A stretch of DNA of 64,000 bases from JBGRQA01 sp041725895 (GTDB lineage: Bacteria; Bacteroidota; Bacteroidia; Bacteroidales; Marinifilaceae). This document shows positions 44,149 to 53,073 of the stretch, in pieces. Numbering within the stretch: position 1 is the stretch's first letter; each line of letters begins with the position of its first letter. The position numbers and the translations under genes were made by a program. Location: positions 1 through 64,000 of the forward strand of contig JBGRQA010000024.1 of assembly GCA_041725895.1 (NCBI GenBank), read 5' to 3'. The notes below the pieces were generated by a model. That model did not search any database and had not been told where the DNA came from. It saw nothing but the letters and a program-made list of their open reading frames with translations.

Positions 44149-45060
44149 ATGAAATTGAACAATATTTTGGATGGAATTGGGAATACCCCAGTGGTAAAAT
44201 TGAATAAGATATTCAATAGCAACAATGAAATCTGGATGAAACTGGAGCGAAACAATCCTGCTGGTAGTATCAAGGACCGAATTGCACTTTCGATGGTGGA
44301 GGCAGCAGAAAAAAAAGGCTTACTCCAACCTAATTCAGTTATTATTGAACCTACTTCGGGAAACACAGGGGTAGGCCTGGCCATGGTAGCTGCTGTAAAG
44401 GGATACAGACTTGTTTTGGTAATGCCTGATTCCATGACCATAGAGCGCCGTAGCTTAATGGCTGCCTACGGTGCTGAATTCGTACTTACACCTCGTGAAA
44501 AGGGGATGAAGGGGGCTATTGAGAAGGCAGAAGAACTATTGAAAAGCGAAACCAACTCCTGGATGCCCTCTCAATTCGACAATAAAGCCAATATAGAAAT
44601 TCACCGTACCACTACAGCCCAGGAAATTCTAAATGATTTCCCTGACGGACTTGACTACTTGATTACCGGAGTAGGAACCGGTGGCCATATTACAGGTGTA
44701 GCAGAAGTTTTAAAAGAAAAACTGCCCAATCTGAAGGTTTTCGCCGTGGAACCTCAGGATTCTCCCGTTATTAGCGGTGGAGCTCCTGGTCCCCATCCTT
44801 TGCAAGGAATCGGTGCTGGCTTTATTCCTGATAACTTACACAGGGAAGTGCTTGATGGAGTGATTCAGATCACTAAGGAGGAAGCTTTTGGTAAAGTTAA
44901 GCAACTTGCTACGGAGGAAGGAATTCTAGCCGGAATCTCAACAGGAGCCTCTTTGGCTGCAGTGGCAAAAAAACTAACTGAAATTCCCGAAGGATCAAAA
45001 GTACTAACCTTTAACTACGATACGGGTGAACGCTACTTATCAGTGGAAGGTTTGTTCTAA
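44149..45060 (+). CDS. cysK: Cysteine synthase A (O-acetylserine sulfhydrylase)
   Basis: A 303-residue PLP enzyme. The lysine is in NPAGSIKDRIALSMV (~42), the phosphate-binding loop is PTSGNTGVGL (~66), and GVGTGGHITGV lies near 175. The TGERYLS end is typical of CysK. It uses O-acetylserine and sulphide to make cysteine and forms a complex with CysE, whose gene is just upstream. The operon is probably under the poly-Cys leader. Confidence 0.95.
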   Translation: MKLNNILDGIGNTPVVKLNKIFNSNNEIWMKLERNNPAGSIKDRIALSMVEAAEKKGLLQPNSVIIEPTSGNTGVGLAMVAAVKGYRLVLVMPDSMTIERRSLMAAYGAEFVLTPREKGMKGAIEKAEELLKSETNSWMPSQFDNKANIEIHRTTTAQEILNDFPDGLDYLITGVGTGGHITGVAEVLKEKLPNLKVFAVEPQDSPVISGGAPGPHPLQGIGAGFIPDNLHREVLDGVIQITKEEAFGKVKQLATEEGILAGISTGASLAAVAKKLTEIPEGSKVLTFNYDTGERYLSVEGLF

Positions 45061-45090
45061 TCAAATTAATGTAATGAAGGTTTGATAAGA

Positions 45091-45122
45091 GAAGCAGGGC
45101 CCAACTTTTCGGGACCTGCTTC
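45091..45122. terminator. Hairpin between cysK and the convergent amidohydrolase gene
   Basis: Arms GAAGCAGG and CCTGCTTC (8 bp) with a 16-nt loop. No U run follows on the cysK side, so a terminator role is only likely from position. Confidence 0.55.
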
Positions 45123-45137
45123 CCCTCCCTGATATTC

Positions 45138-46472
45138 TTACTTATTCCTGCTTAAAGCAAAAACAATATTGGCCAACAATTCCACTGTTTTGGGCAGAAT
45201 CAACTCATCAAAATCAAAACTTGAAGTATGAGGGACTAACACCTTGTCTTGATTCTCTTTATCATTTAAACCAATTCCAAAACGATCGGCACCAATTCCA
45301 ATAAGTGTGGCTTTACCCCCATTTTGGTTTACACGATTCATGAACCAACTAATATCCTCACTGCCTGCCGATTTTAAAGGAGGCATACACTCGTAGCCTA
45401 TAGCCTCAGCAATTTTGGCCACATACTCCGAAAAATCGCTATCACACCGGACATTTTCGGCTTCCCCAACAAAATCGAAATCCAATCGGCAATTGTGCAT
45501 CTCAGCTGCTGCTTTAAGTATGGTTTGCGCCCTCCGGGCAACGAAATCACAGATGTCAGTATCTTCCCCCCGAACTTCAATTTCCAACCTAGCCTCCGAA
45601 CAAATTACATTGCGTCCTGCTCCCGCCTCCATTCGTCCAACATTTATTCTGGTACTTCCATCACTATGCCTTTCGATGGCGTGCAGATTTAAAATGGCCG
45701 TTGCAGCTGCCAGAATGGCATTGGCTCCTCCCTGGGGATTGCTTCCGGCGTGGGCCGGAGCACCATGAAAAGTTACATCCATCTTTTGAGTGGCTGCGAA
45801 GTTGTTCATTCCGCAAATTAGTTCTCCTATTCGCCACCCGGGAAACAAGTGATGTCCAACGAAATAACCAACATCGTCCACTACTCCGGCTTCCAGCATT
45901 GATTTGGCTCCTCTCACCCCCTCCTCGGCAGGCTGAAAAATGAGCTTCAGAGTTCCATGAAAGTCTTCCTTCAGATCGACCATTAATTGAGCAACTCCCA
46001 AACCTATGGCAGAATGTCCATCATGGCCACAGGCATGCATTACTCCTAAATTCTCTGAAGAAAAATTCTCTTCAAAAGGCAAATGTTTTATTTCCTCTGA
46101 CTCTTCAATAGAAAGAGCATCCATGTCAAATCGTAAAGCAATACAAGGCCCCTCACCATTTTTCATGCTTCCCACAACGCCAGTATAGCCCCCTTTCATC
46201 TTTTCTAAAAACTCCAAGTCTCCCCCTTGAACTCTAGCCCTTTCCCAATGAAGAGCAAGTTCCTTTTCCAAAGGCAATCCCATCCGTTGATTCCCGTCCA
46301 TAACTTCTTTCCCAGCCTTTACATCAAAACCAAGGTCATACAACTCCCTTGCAATTAGGGAGGCTGTTCGAAATTCCGTCCAACCGATTTCCGGGTATTT
46401 ATGGAAATCGCGTCTTGCAGTAAGGATTTGGGCTGAAATTTTATCCAAAACCGCTTTTATTTTTTCTTTCAT
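45138..46472 (-). CDS. M20-family amidohydrolase (AbgB-like)
   Basis: A 444-residue zinc or manganese hydrolase. Metal and catalytic blocks are MHACGHDGHSAIGLG (~150-164), AEEGVRGAKSM (~182-192) and GHHLFPGW. The size and the FRTASLIARELYDLGFD N-terminal half fit the IAA-amino acid hydrolase/aminobenzoyl-glutamate utilisation (AbgA/AbgB) group. The substrate is an N-acyl amino acid of unknown type. It is monocistronic. Confidence 0.87.
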   Translation of the reverse strand: MKEKIKAVLDKISAQILTARRDFHKYPEIGWTEFRTASLIARELYDLGFDVKAGKEVMDGNQRMGLPLEKELALHWERARVQGGDLEFLEKMKGGYTGVVGSMKNGEGPCIALRFDMDALSIEESEEIKHLPFEENFSSENLGVMHACGHDGHSAIGLGVAQLMVDLKEDFHGTLKLIFQPAEEGVRGAKSMLEAGVVDDVGYFVGHHLFPGWRIGELICGMNNFAATQKMDVTFHGAPAHAGSNPQGGANAILAAATAILNLHAIERHSDGSTRINVGRMEAGAGRNVICSEARLEIEVRGEDTDICDFVARRAQTILKAAAEMHNCRLDFDFVGEAENVRCDSDFSEYVAKIAEAIGYECMPPLKSAGSEDISWFMNRVNQNGGKATLIGIGADRFGIGLNDKENQDKVLVPHTSSFDFDELILPKTVELLANIVFALSRNK

Positions 46473-46647
46473 GTGATTGTGTATATTTTCCTAAGGCACT
46501 AGTTCCCGAAAGTTTTCGTAATGTCTCTTGCCCGGTTTAAAGTACAACTATCCCACGAAGGTAAGGATTTTACATATTTTCACGCAGTCCGAAAAGGATC
46601 TAAAATGGAATTGACTAGTAATAGTCTTCCAATTTAGGAAAATAGCT

Positions 46648-47322
46648 CTAAAACACTGCCAACTTCCCATTCTGGGAAACAATTTCACCAATGTGGCATT
46701 CATTTTGGATAAAAGCTTTAAAATCGACACTTTGAACCGGTATGGAGGTGGGGAACCAAAGCTTTTCCCGAATGGCAACCAGAATCACCATCCCATGCTC
46801 ATCTCCTGCAGGACAAAAGTTATTTAATTCACCAGGACATTTGCCCAAATTAAATGCTTTCTTTAAGGCAAGGTAAGTTTCCTTCACATTATCAACAGGA
46901 AGACCTATTTCACAAATACTTTTCACATCGGAAATACTAAATACTTCGCCCTGCGCGGTTAAATCACAATTTCGGGAGATACATTCCACCACATTGCCAT
47001 CTGCATCATAGAAGTAGACCGACTTGGCATTCCAGGACGGAAAATCAACTATTTTCCCCGGATTTTCATTGGTGTGAATCACTTCGACTCGTTGCTCCAA
47101 GAAGTCCAATGCAACCGAAACCCTCTCTTTCTTCAATCCGAATGCAAAATGATAGGGTTCATTGGGCACTTCACTTTTCTGAAAAGTCAAATGGGTAATT
47201 CCAGCACGAATACAAAATGCTGCCTGCCATTTTTCGATTAATGGAAAAGCCAATTCATTTACGTAGAGTTGATATTGCTTCTCAAGATTTCGTGTGTGCA
47301 AAACCAAATCTCTTATATACAT
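46648..47322 (-). CDS. VOC (glyoxalase/bleomycin-resistance fold) protein
   Basis: The start at 47322 (MYIRDLVLHTRNLEKQYQLY) is chosen because it opens the first beta strand of the family. The 224-residue protein has two VOC modules (~1-110 and ~115-215), the first with VYFYDADGNVVECIS (metal-ligand Glu). Ring-cleaving dioxygenases, glyoxalases and isomerases share this fold; no specific substrate is suggested by neighbours. Confidence 0.75.
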   Translation of the reverse strand: MYIRDLVLHTRNLEKQYQLYVNELAFPLIEKWQAAFCIRAGITHLTFQKSEVPNEPYHFAFGLKKERVSVALDFLEQRVEVIHTNENPGKIVDFPSWNAKSVYFYDADGNVVECISRNCDLTAQGEVFSISDVKSICEIGLPVDNVKETYLALKKAFNLGKCPGELNNFCPAGDEHGMVILVAIREKLWFPTSIPVQSVDFKAFIQNECHIGEIVSQNGKLAVF

Positions 47323-47415
47323 AACCTCACATTTCAACAACACATTTACTTGATCATACGAACAATCGCCACAAATCGATTCAAACCACTTAAATATGGC
47401 TACTTACAACCAGCC

Positions 47416-48678
47416 CTACTCGTCGCGAATTGCATCAATTGGCTTCACTTCGATAGCTCGTCGCGCCGGAATAATGCCGGCCAACATTCCTGACACAACC
47501 AAAATACCAAGGGCCAGTAAGGCAATGTTAAAATCGACCTCCGGATTCGTAAACATCCGGTTGTCTCCCCCTCCACTTTCTATGGCTTTGTTGAGCAATT
47601 CCAACAGTCCTACGCCTAATATCAAACCAATATAACCTGCAAATGTGGTCAAGACGACTGATTCGGTCAGGATAGAGCTAATAATTACCGAAGGAGGTGC
47701 CCCAATGGCTCTTTGAATTCCTATCTCTTTGGTTCTTTTCTTAACGATAAACAGCATAATATTGCTTACACCGATAATCCCGGCTATCAGAGTACCAATT
47801 CCAACAATCCACACCAGTCCTGAGATCCCCAAAAACAGATTGTTAATTTTCGTGAACTCCTTTTCCACATTATGACTTCCTATAGCCCGCTCATCATCGG
47901 GATGAATAGCATGCCTTCTCTTAAGTAAAGCTTTAACCTTCTCCTCAACGATGGTTACCGAAACATCGCTTCGGGAGGTAATGGAGTAATGCCCTACCCG
48001 ATTGCCCAAATTATACGTTTTCTGAAGGGTGGAGAAGGGAATGAAGACGCATTGGTCCTGCCATTCCCCCCATCCCTGGCTATGCATGGATTTAAAATGT
48101 CCTACCACCTGAAAATAGACTCCATTAATCTTTATGTAATCACCAACCGGCTTTTCGCCTTCTTCAAAGAGTACTTCCACCACCCGATCGCCAACAACAG
48201 CCACTTTTCTACTTCTTCGAATGTCAATTTCATTTAAAAACCGACCATCCTTAATTATAACCGGATCGATTTTATTTACATCAGGATTATCGCCCAGTAT
48301 GCTAAAAGCTCCATTTTTAAGACCGCGTATCACATTATTTTCCCCGTTTCCACCGCGTGCCTGGATTCTTGGGGCCAAAAGTTCTATTTCCGGGATATTA
48401 TCCAAAATGGCCCTGGTATCTTCATTGGTGAAATTGTAACTTCTCCCTTGTTTATAGCCTTTGTAAGGGATGCTGGTTTGTTGTGCCCAAACAAATACGG
48501 AATTGGTAGCGAAATCCCCCATTCCATAGTATACACCATTCTCCAACCCTTTTCCTGACCCCAACATGATAATGAGCATAAAGATGCCCCAGAAAACTCC
48601 AAAAGCAGTCAAAAAAGTTCTCATTTTATTGGCCTTTAAGGCCATATACACTTCCATCCATCGATCTCGGTCAAACAT
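47416..48678 (-). CDS. MacB-type ABC transporter permease, copy 1
   Basis: A 420-residue permease with the MacB_PCD N-terminal periplasmic domain (after a first helix at ~16-37) and the FtsX-like C-terminal domain (four helices in total). The conserved cytoplasmic segment KKRTKEIGIQRAIGAPPSVI (~311-330) and the closing RRAIEVKPIDAIRDE are typical. Such permeases pair with LolD/MacB ATPases to export lipids or peptides. A second permease lies just upstream; no ATPase is in the window. Confidence 0.88.
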   Translation of the reverse strand: MFDRDRWMEVYMALKANKMRTFLTAFGVFWGIFMLIIMLGSGKGLENGVYYGMGDFATNSVFVWAQQTSIPYKGYKQGRSYNFTNEDTRAILDNIPEIELLAPRIQARGGNGENNVIRGLKNGAFSILGDNPDVNKIDPVIIKDGRFLNEIDIRRSRKVAVVGDRVVEVLFEEGEKPVGDYIKINGVYFQVVGHFKSMHSQGWGEWQDQCVFIPFSTLQKTYNLGNRVGHYSITSRSDVSVTIVEEKVKALLKRRHAIHPDDERAIGSHNVEKEFTKINNLFLGISGLVWIVGIGTLIAGIIGVSNIMLFIVKKRTKEIGIQRAIGAPPSVIISSILTESVVLTTFAGYIGLILGVGLLELLNKAIESGGGDNRMFTNPEVDFNIALLALGILVVSGMLAGIIPARRAIEVKPIDAIRDE

Positions 48679-48777
48679 GATTTTAAGTTTAGGGGTGAAA
48701 AATATGGTGAATTTGAAACAATAAACCTGTGTTGTAATTGTTTACTCAGCACTAATTGTCTTTAGCACAAAGGCTAA

Positions 48778-50004
48778 CTATTCATCAGCCAAAGCTTCAA
48801 TGGGTTTAATTGCTGCTGCTTTTCGAGCGGGAAAGAACCCAGCCAGGGTTCCTGAAAAAATAAGCAACAATGTCGCACTTATTCCAACCTTCAAATCGAC
48901 AGATGGATTCATAAAGAAATCAATCTGGGTATGGGGAGCCAATATTTCGAGGAGTATTACCCCTGCGACCAAACCAACATAGCCTGCCACACCGGTAATT
49001 ATAACAGATTCAAACAGTACCAAACCAATAATTGATGCGGGTGTAGCCCCCAGGGCTTTTCTGATTCCAATTTCACGTGTGCGCTCCTTAACAACTATAA
49101 TCATGATATTACTTACCCCAACAATACCGGCGATAATTGTGCCCAGGCCGATAATCCATACAAACATTCGAATGCCTGCAAACAAGGCCAGAGTTCGCTG
49201 ATAATTCTCCATACTATTTCGGATGAACATGGCCCGTCGATCCTTCACATCGAATTTATGACGGGCTGCAAAAGTTTTGCGAAGTTGATCTTCCATGTGC
49301 TTCAATTCTTCAATATCACTCACTTGAGTCGTAAAAGCCATATTTTGAATACGATTTGCTGCATTAAAGACCATTTGAGCCGTTGAAATGGGCAAATAGA
49401 TACGTTGCAGATCTCTTTCATTGGGATCCGTAAACACGCCGACAACCTGGAAGGGGATATTATTCACCTTGATGTATTTCCCTATTGGACTCTCCGATTT
49501 GAAAAGAGCTTCCCTAACAATTGGACTTATAGCCGTCACCTTTCGCTTTTGCCTGATATCGATCTCATTGATAAACCGCCCCTCTGCATTCTCAGTATTC
49601 TCAAGGAATTTGGTATCGGGATGAACGGTAACAATGCTGTAGTTCACATGCTTGTCTTTGTACACAATCAGATTGTTACGGGTAATGGAATAACGTGAAC
49701 TAATGTGCTCTACGTTTGGACCCGACTCTTTGGTTCGCTCGTAATCCTCATTGGTAAACTGTATCCTTCGTCCGGGCGTCATTCCCATAAAGGCCATACT
49801 GGTCTGGCCACTATAAAGCCAAAGGCTGTTAACCGCATCGTCTTTAAATTGATTTACCACACCGTTTTGAAGGCCGTTGCCGGATCCCAACAGAATCACC
49901 AACATGAAAATCCCCCAGGATACACTAAAACCGGTTAAAATGGTACGCAGCTTATTCTTTCGAATGGTTTCGAAGATTTCCTGCCACTTGTCAAGGTCAA
50001 ACAT
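48778..50004 (-). CDS. MacB-type ABC transporter permease, copy 2
   Basis: A 408-residue paralogue with the same layout: first helix at ~16-37, MacB_PCD region, then FtsX-like helices with KERTREIGIRKALGATPASI (~296-315) and RKAAAIKPIEALADE at the end. It lies 99 nt upstream of copy 1 on the same strand, so the two are probably cotranscribed and may form a heterodimer. The missing ATPase gene must be elsewhere. Confidence 0.88.
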   Translation of the reverse strand: MFDLDKWQEIFETIRKNKLRTILTGFSVSWGIFMLVILLGSGNGLQNGVVNQFKDDAVNSLWLYSGQTSMAFMGMTPGRRIQFTNEDYERTKESGPNVEHISSRYSITRNNLIVYKDKHVNYSIVTVHPDTKFLENTENAEGRFINEIDIRQKRKVTAISPIVREALFKSESPIGKYIKVNNIPFQVVGVFTDPNERDLQRIYLPISTAQMVFNAANRIQNMAFTTQVSDIEELKHMEDQLRKTFAARHKFDVKDRRAMFIRNSMENYQRTLALFAGIRMFVWIIGLGTIIAGIVGVSNIMIIVVKERTREIGIRKALGATPASIIGLVLFESVIITGVAGYVGLVAGVILLEILAPHTQIDFFMNPSVDLKVGISATLLLIFSGTLAGFFPARKAAAIKPIEALADE

Positions 50005-50331
50005 GATGAGCAGATTTAAAAATTAGTAACAAAATGAACGTAACGGAGTAGAACTACTCCACTGGGAGAGTGTGGTGTCTAAAAATTTGGTGAAAAGTAT
50101 GCTTCAGTTTTTCTTACAGTTTCTAAGATAGGAAAAGTTAGTCAAGAAGTCAACTAAACTTTCAGCTACAATTTTGGTTCTATATGGATTATTGTATGTT
50201 TTTCCCTTCAAAGTAATTTCCACTATTGGGTTGTCTTCCTTTTAGCATCGCCTTCGCCCAGCCAGTGATTTACTGCAAAAATCATAGCATAAAGCTACGG
50301 CGGAGCAAGTACTGACAAACTTTTCTCCTTT
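50005..50331. other. Gene-free stretch upstream of the MacB-type permeases
   Basis: About 330 bp with no gene. It should contain the promoter of the permease pair (leftward), but no clear TAnnTTTG element with a TTG partner was found on the minus strand near 50004. The 21-bp array begins at its right end. Confidence 0.4.
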
Positions 50332-50646
50332 GTCGCAAAGACTTTGATTGCCACCGCCAAGTCTGAAACCCTTGACGCCAATACTTTGACTCCTGTCGCC
50401 CGACCTGAGACTCTTGACGCCGGTACTTTGACTCTTGTCGCCAGACCTGACACCTTTGACGCCGGTACTTTGACTCCCGTCGCCGGACCTGACACCCTTG
50501 ACGCCGGTACTTTAACTCCCGACGCCAGACCTGACACATTTGACGCCGGTACTTTGACTCCTGTCGCCAGACCTGAGACTCTTGACGCCGGTACTTTGAC
50601 TCCTGTCGCCAGACCTGACACCTTTGACGCCGGTACTTTGGCTCTT
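50332..50646. repeat. Array of 15 tandem 21-bp units with alternating A/B types (42-bp higher order)
   Basis: Units start every 21 bp from 50332. Two types alternate: one like GTCGCCAGACCTGACACCTTT and one like GACGCCGGTACTTTGACTCCT, each with a CGCC(A/G)G core. The first three units are more diverged, the last ones nearly identical. The array lies in a gene-free region before the hydrogenase protease gene. Because 21 is a multiple of 3, several reading frames stay open through it, but none has a start context or family likeness. It shares CGCNNGACCTGACA with the array at 10946. Confidence 0.8.
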
Positions 50647-51068
50647 GTCATCTCGAAACAGGTACAGGGGGATGGCGGTAAATTCAAAATGGTTTGTAAC
50701 AATTTGAAAAGGTAGGCCGCCCGGCCTTAAAAGTCCGGGTTCAACTCCCACAGGGATACCGCCCGATGGCAAAAGACCTCCGGTCCATCCGATCTGTCAG
50801 AGTTAGCAAGGAAAATGTTCTTCGACAAAACTTAACGATAGGCCGCAGGCGTTAAGAGTACCCCCTCAACTACGATGAGATAGAGCTACAATAATGTTGA
50901 GGCAATCAAAAATCCCTGCTCCTCCTTTTATCACATTGTCCTGAGAAAATTCAAAACGAATTTATTTCCTTTTCCTATACTGTTTTTTGACTTGTAATTC
51001 TTAAATTGAATCAATGCAAGGTTTGTTTTTCAACCAGTCACTTGTCATCTCACTAACCTGAACTGAAA
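50647..51068. other. Gene-free stretch with GC-rich, possibly structured RNA block
   Basis: Right of the array, 50700-50870 is GC-rich compared with its surroundings and contains several short inverted repeats: AGGCC-GCCC-GGCCT (50712-50725 area), GACC-TCC-GGTC, and CTTAACG (50831-50837) with CGTTAAG (50850-50856). A GGGTTCAACTCCC segment looks like a T-loop, but no tRNA can be folded around it. I cannot identify the element. Confidence 0.45.
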
Positions 51069-51554
51069 ATGAGCTCGAACCAATCCATTATACTGGGAAT
51101 CGGCAATGAAATTCTAAAAGACGATGGGATAGGTCCCCAACTCGTAAAAGATCTTCAACAACATGAACCCATCGGTAATGTAGAATACAAAACTGCTTTT
51201 TTAGGAGGACTGGATCTACTGGACTTAATACGAGACTATAGGATAGTAATTCTTGTCGATGCCATAAAAACAAGGAATGGGATTCCCGGGACAGTATCCT
51301 ATTTTACACCTGAAAATTTTACTGAAACCCTCCATCTTTCCAATTTTCACGATGCCTCCTTCCTAAATACCTTGCATTTAGGGAAACAACTTGGCATCCC
51401 CCTTCCGGATGAAATCCATATCATTGCCATCGAAATTGTTGAGGATATGGTTTTTGGAAATTCCTTCTCTCCTGAAATTGCGTCAAAAATGGATGTTATT
51501 TACCAGGAGGTCAATCAACTTATAAAGGATATTCTGGTTCCCCCATCCCAATAA
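51069..51554 (+). CDS. NiFe-hydrogenase maturation protease
   Basis: A 161-residue HyaD/HycI-type endopeptidase. The N-terminal LGIGNEILKDDGIGPQLVKDL has the conserved GN-x-(I/L)-x-x-DD-G-(I/V)-G motif with the nickel-binding acid residue, and a second acidic residue follows near LVDAI (~57). It cuts the C-terminal extension from the large hydrogenase subunit after nickel insertion. The convergent large-subunit gene, which keeps such an extension, ends 4 nt away, so the pair evidently belongs together. Confidence 0.93.
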   Translation: MSSNQSIILGIGNEILKDDGIGPQLVKDLQQHEPIGNVEYKTAFLGGLDLLDLIRDYRIVILVDAIKTRNGIPGTVSYFTPENFTETLHLSNFHDASFLNTLHLGKQLGIPLPDEIHIIAIEIVEDMVFGNSFSPEIASKMDVIYQEVNQLIKDILVPPSQ

Positions 51555-51558
51555 GTCC

Positions 51559-53022
51559 CTAATCTCTCCTTAACGATCGAATAATTTTTCCATTGGTCTG
51601 GCGGAAATTCACAATCATGGGCATCTGTCCTGGCAGACTGTGGGTAGCACAGGAAAAGCAGGGATCATAAGCCCTGAAAGCCATTTCAATCATATTCAGA
51701 ATGCCTTCATTTACCTCCACCCCTTTTGTAATCAATGCCTGAGCTGCCTTTTTTAGTGACATGCAAATGGCTGCATTGTTATTGGTTGTGCCTACAATGA
51801 TATTCACCTTTGTCACAATTCCCCTTTCATCGGTCCAGTAATGATGTGTTAAGGTACCCCGTTGGGCTTCTACAATTCCTACTCCTTCCCGGGGAGTATT
51901 CTCCAACCTGGCGCGTAATTCCGTTCCGGTTATATCCGGATCCCGAGCCAACTCCAGCAAGCGTTCGGAAGCATACAGCAATTCTACCAAACGCGCCCAA
52001 TGCATGGCTAGGGTTGCAGAAACCGGTTTGCCTCCCAGCGTATCATACATCCGTTCGTATTCCGCCTGAGCCAAAGGAGTAGCCATTCCATCCGCAGCAT
52101 TCAATCGTGACAACGGGGTTGCATGATATACTCCGGAATCCTGTCCTTCCACAAATCCCTTCCATCCAACTTTCTTCAGGAAAGGAAATTTGAGGTAACT
52201 CCAGGGTTCCACTCGCTCTTCCACAAAGTTGAGATACTCATGGGGTGAGTATTTGCAATGCTCTTTCCCCAGGGTATCCACCACCCGTACTTTTCCATCG
52301 TAAAAGTTCACCTTATTGTTTTCGTCCACCAGCCCCATTGAGTATAGGTTCAAATTATAGGGCCCATTCAAAATAATGTCCACATACTCCTTATTGGCCA
52401 ACACAACATCATTAAATACCTTCAGGGAGAAACGTGAGAACTCTACAAAACCTTTTGCTTTTTCTTCTATATCCTTTCGCTCCTCTTCGGTTAAGCCCTT
52501 CCTAACGCCCCCGGGTAGATTCATCACCACATGGGTTTGGTGACCTCCCAACAAAGCCTGTATTTCCTGGGCGATTCTTCGTTGCTTCAGCACCTCGGTA
52601 CCTACCTCTACTCCAACCTTACCGATTACCCCCAGTACATTTCGCTCCGATACAGGGGCGGTTGGACCAACTACAAAATCAGGAGCAGCCAGAGCATAAA
52701 AATGAGCGATGTGACTGTGCACAAAATGGGCCATATAGAATAATTCGCGCAATTTTTTCGCGGTAGGTGGCGGTTCAACTCCAAATACAGCATCGATGGC
52801 CTTACCGGATGCCATATGATGACAGCCCGGACAAACTCCACAGATCTTGGTAACAATCTGCGATAGTTCTTCGACAGGCCTCCCTTCGCAGAACTTCTCA
52901 AATCCACGTAATTCCGGCACCTGAAAATATACGTTATCCACATTCCCATCTTCCTTCAGGAAGATTTCAATTTTTCCATGACCTTCAAGACGGGTAATCG
53001 GATCTATTGTGATTCTCTTCAT
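51559..53022 (-). CDS. mvhA: NiFe-hydrogenase large subunit (Mvh/group 3-type)
   Basis: A 487-residue catalytic subunit. Nickel ligands are in KICGVCPGCHH (~63-73) and DPCFSCATH (~453-461). The 26 residues after the last His are the maturation extension. The short length and the partner genes (mvhG, mvhD, hdrA-like) place it with F420-non-reducing, cytosolic group 3c enzymes, although final classification needs a tree. It is the last gene of the six-gene operon. Confidence 0.92.
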   Translation of the reverse strand: MKRITIDPITRLEGHGKIEIFLKEDGNVDNVYFQVPELRGFEKFCEGRPVEELSQIVTKICGVCPGCHHMASGKAIDAVFGVEPPPTAKKLRELFYMAHFVHSHIAHFYALAAPDFVVGPTAPVSERNVLGVIGKVGVEVGTEVLKQRRIAQEIQALLGGHQTHVVMNLPGGVRKGLTEEERKDIEEKAKGFVEFSRFSLKVFNDVVLANKEYVDIILNGPYNLNLYSMGLVDENNKVNFYDGKVRVVDTLGKEHCKYSPHEYLNFVEERVEPWSYLKFPFLKKVGWKGFVEGQDSGVYHATPLSRLNAADGMATPLAQAEYERMYDTLGGKPVSATLAMHWARLVELLYASERLLELARDPDITGTELRARLENTPREGVGIVEAQRGTLTHHYWTDERGIVTKVNIIVGTTNNNAAICMSLKKAAQALITKGVEVNEGILNMIEMAFRAYDPCFSCATHSLPGQMPMIVNFRQTNGKIIRSLRRD

Positions 53023-53073
53023 ATCAAATTAAATTTGGGTCCTCTACTTTTTTCCTATCAGAAACTACAGCTC

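Noticed and set aside
50332..50646. CRISPR array
   Set aside because: Units are directly adjacent with no unique spacers, and no cas genes are in the window.
50735..50760. tRNA or tmRNA with a T-loop-like GGTTCAACTCC
   Set aside because: Only three T-stem pairs form and no acceptor or D-arm can be found.
50282..50772. Several long reading frames on both strands across the 21-bp array
   Set aside because: They exist because 21 is a multiple of 3 and units lack stops; the encoded repeats (such as VARPETLDAGTLTP) change with frame, have no start context and no family likeness.
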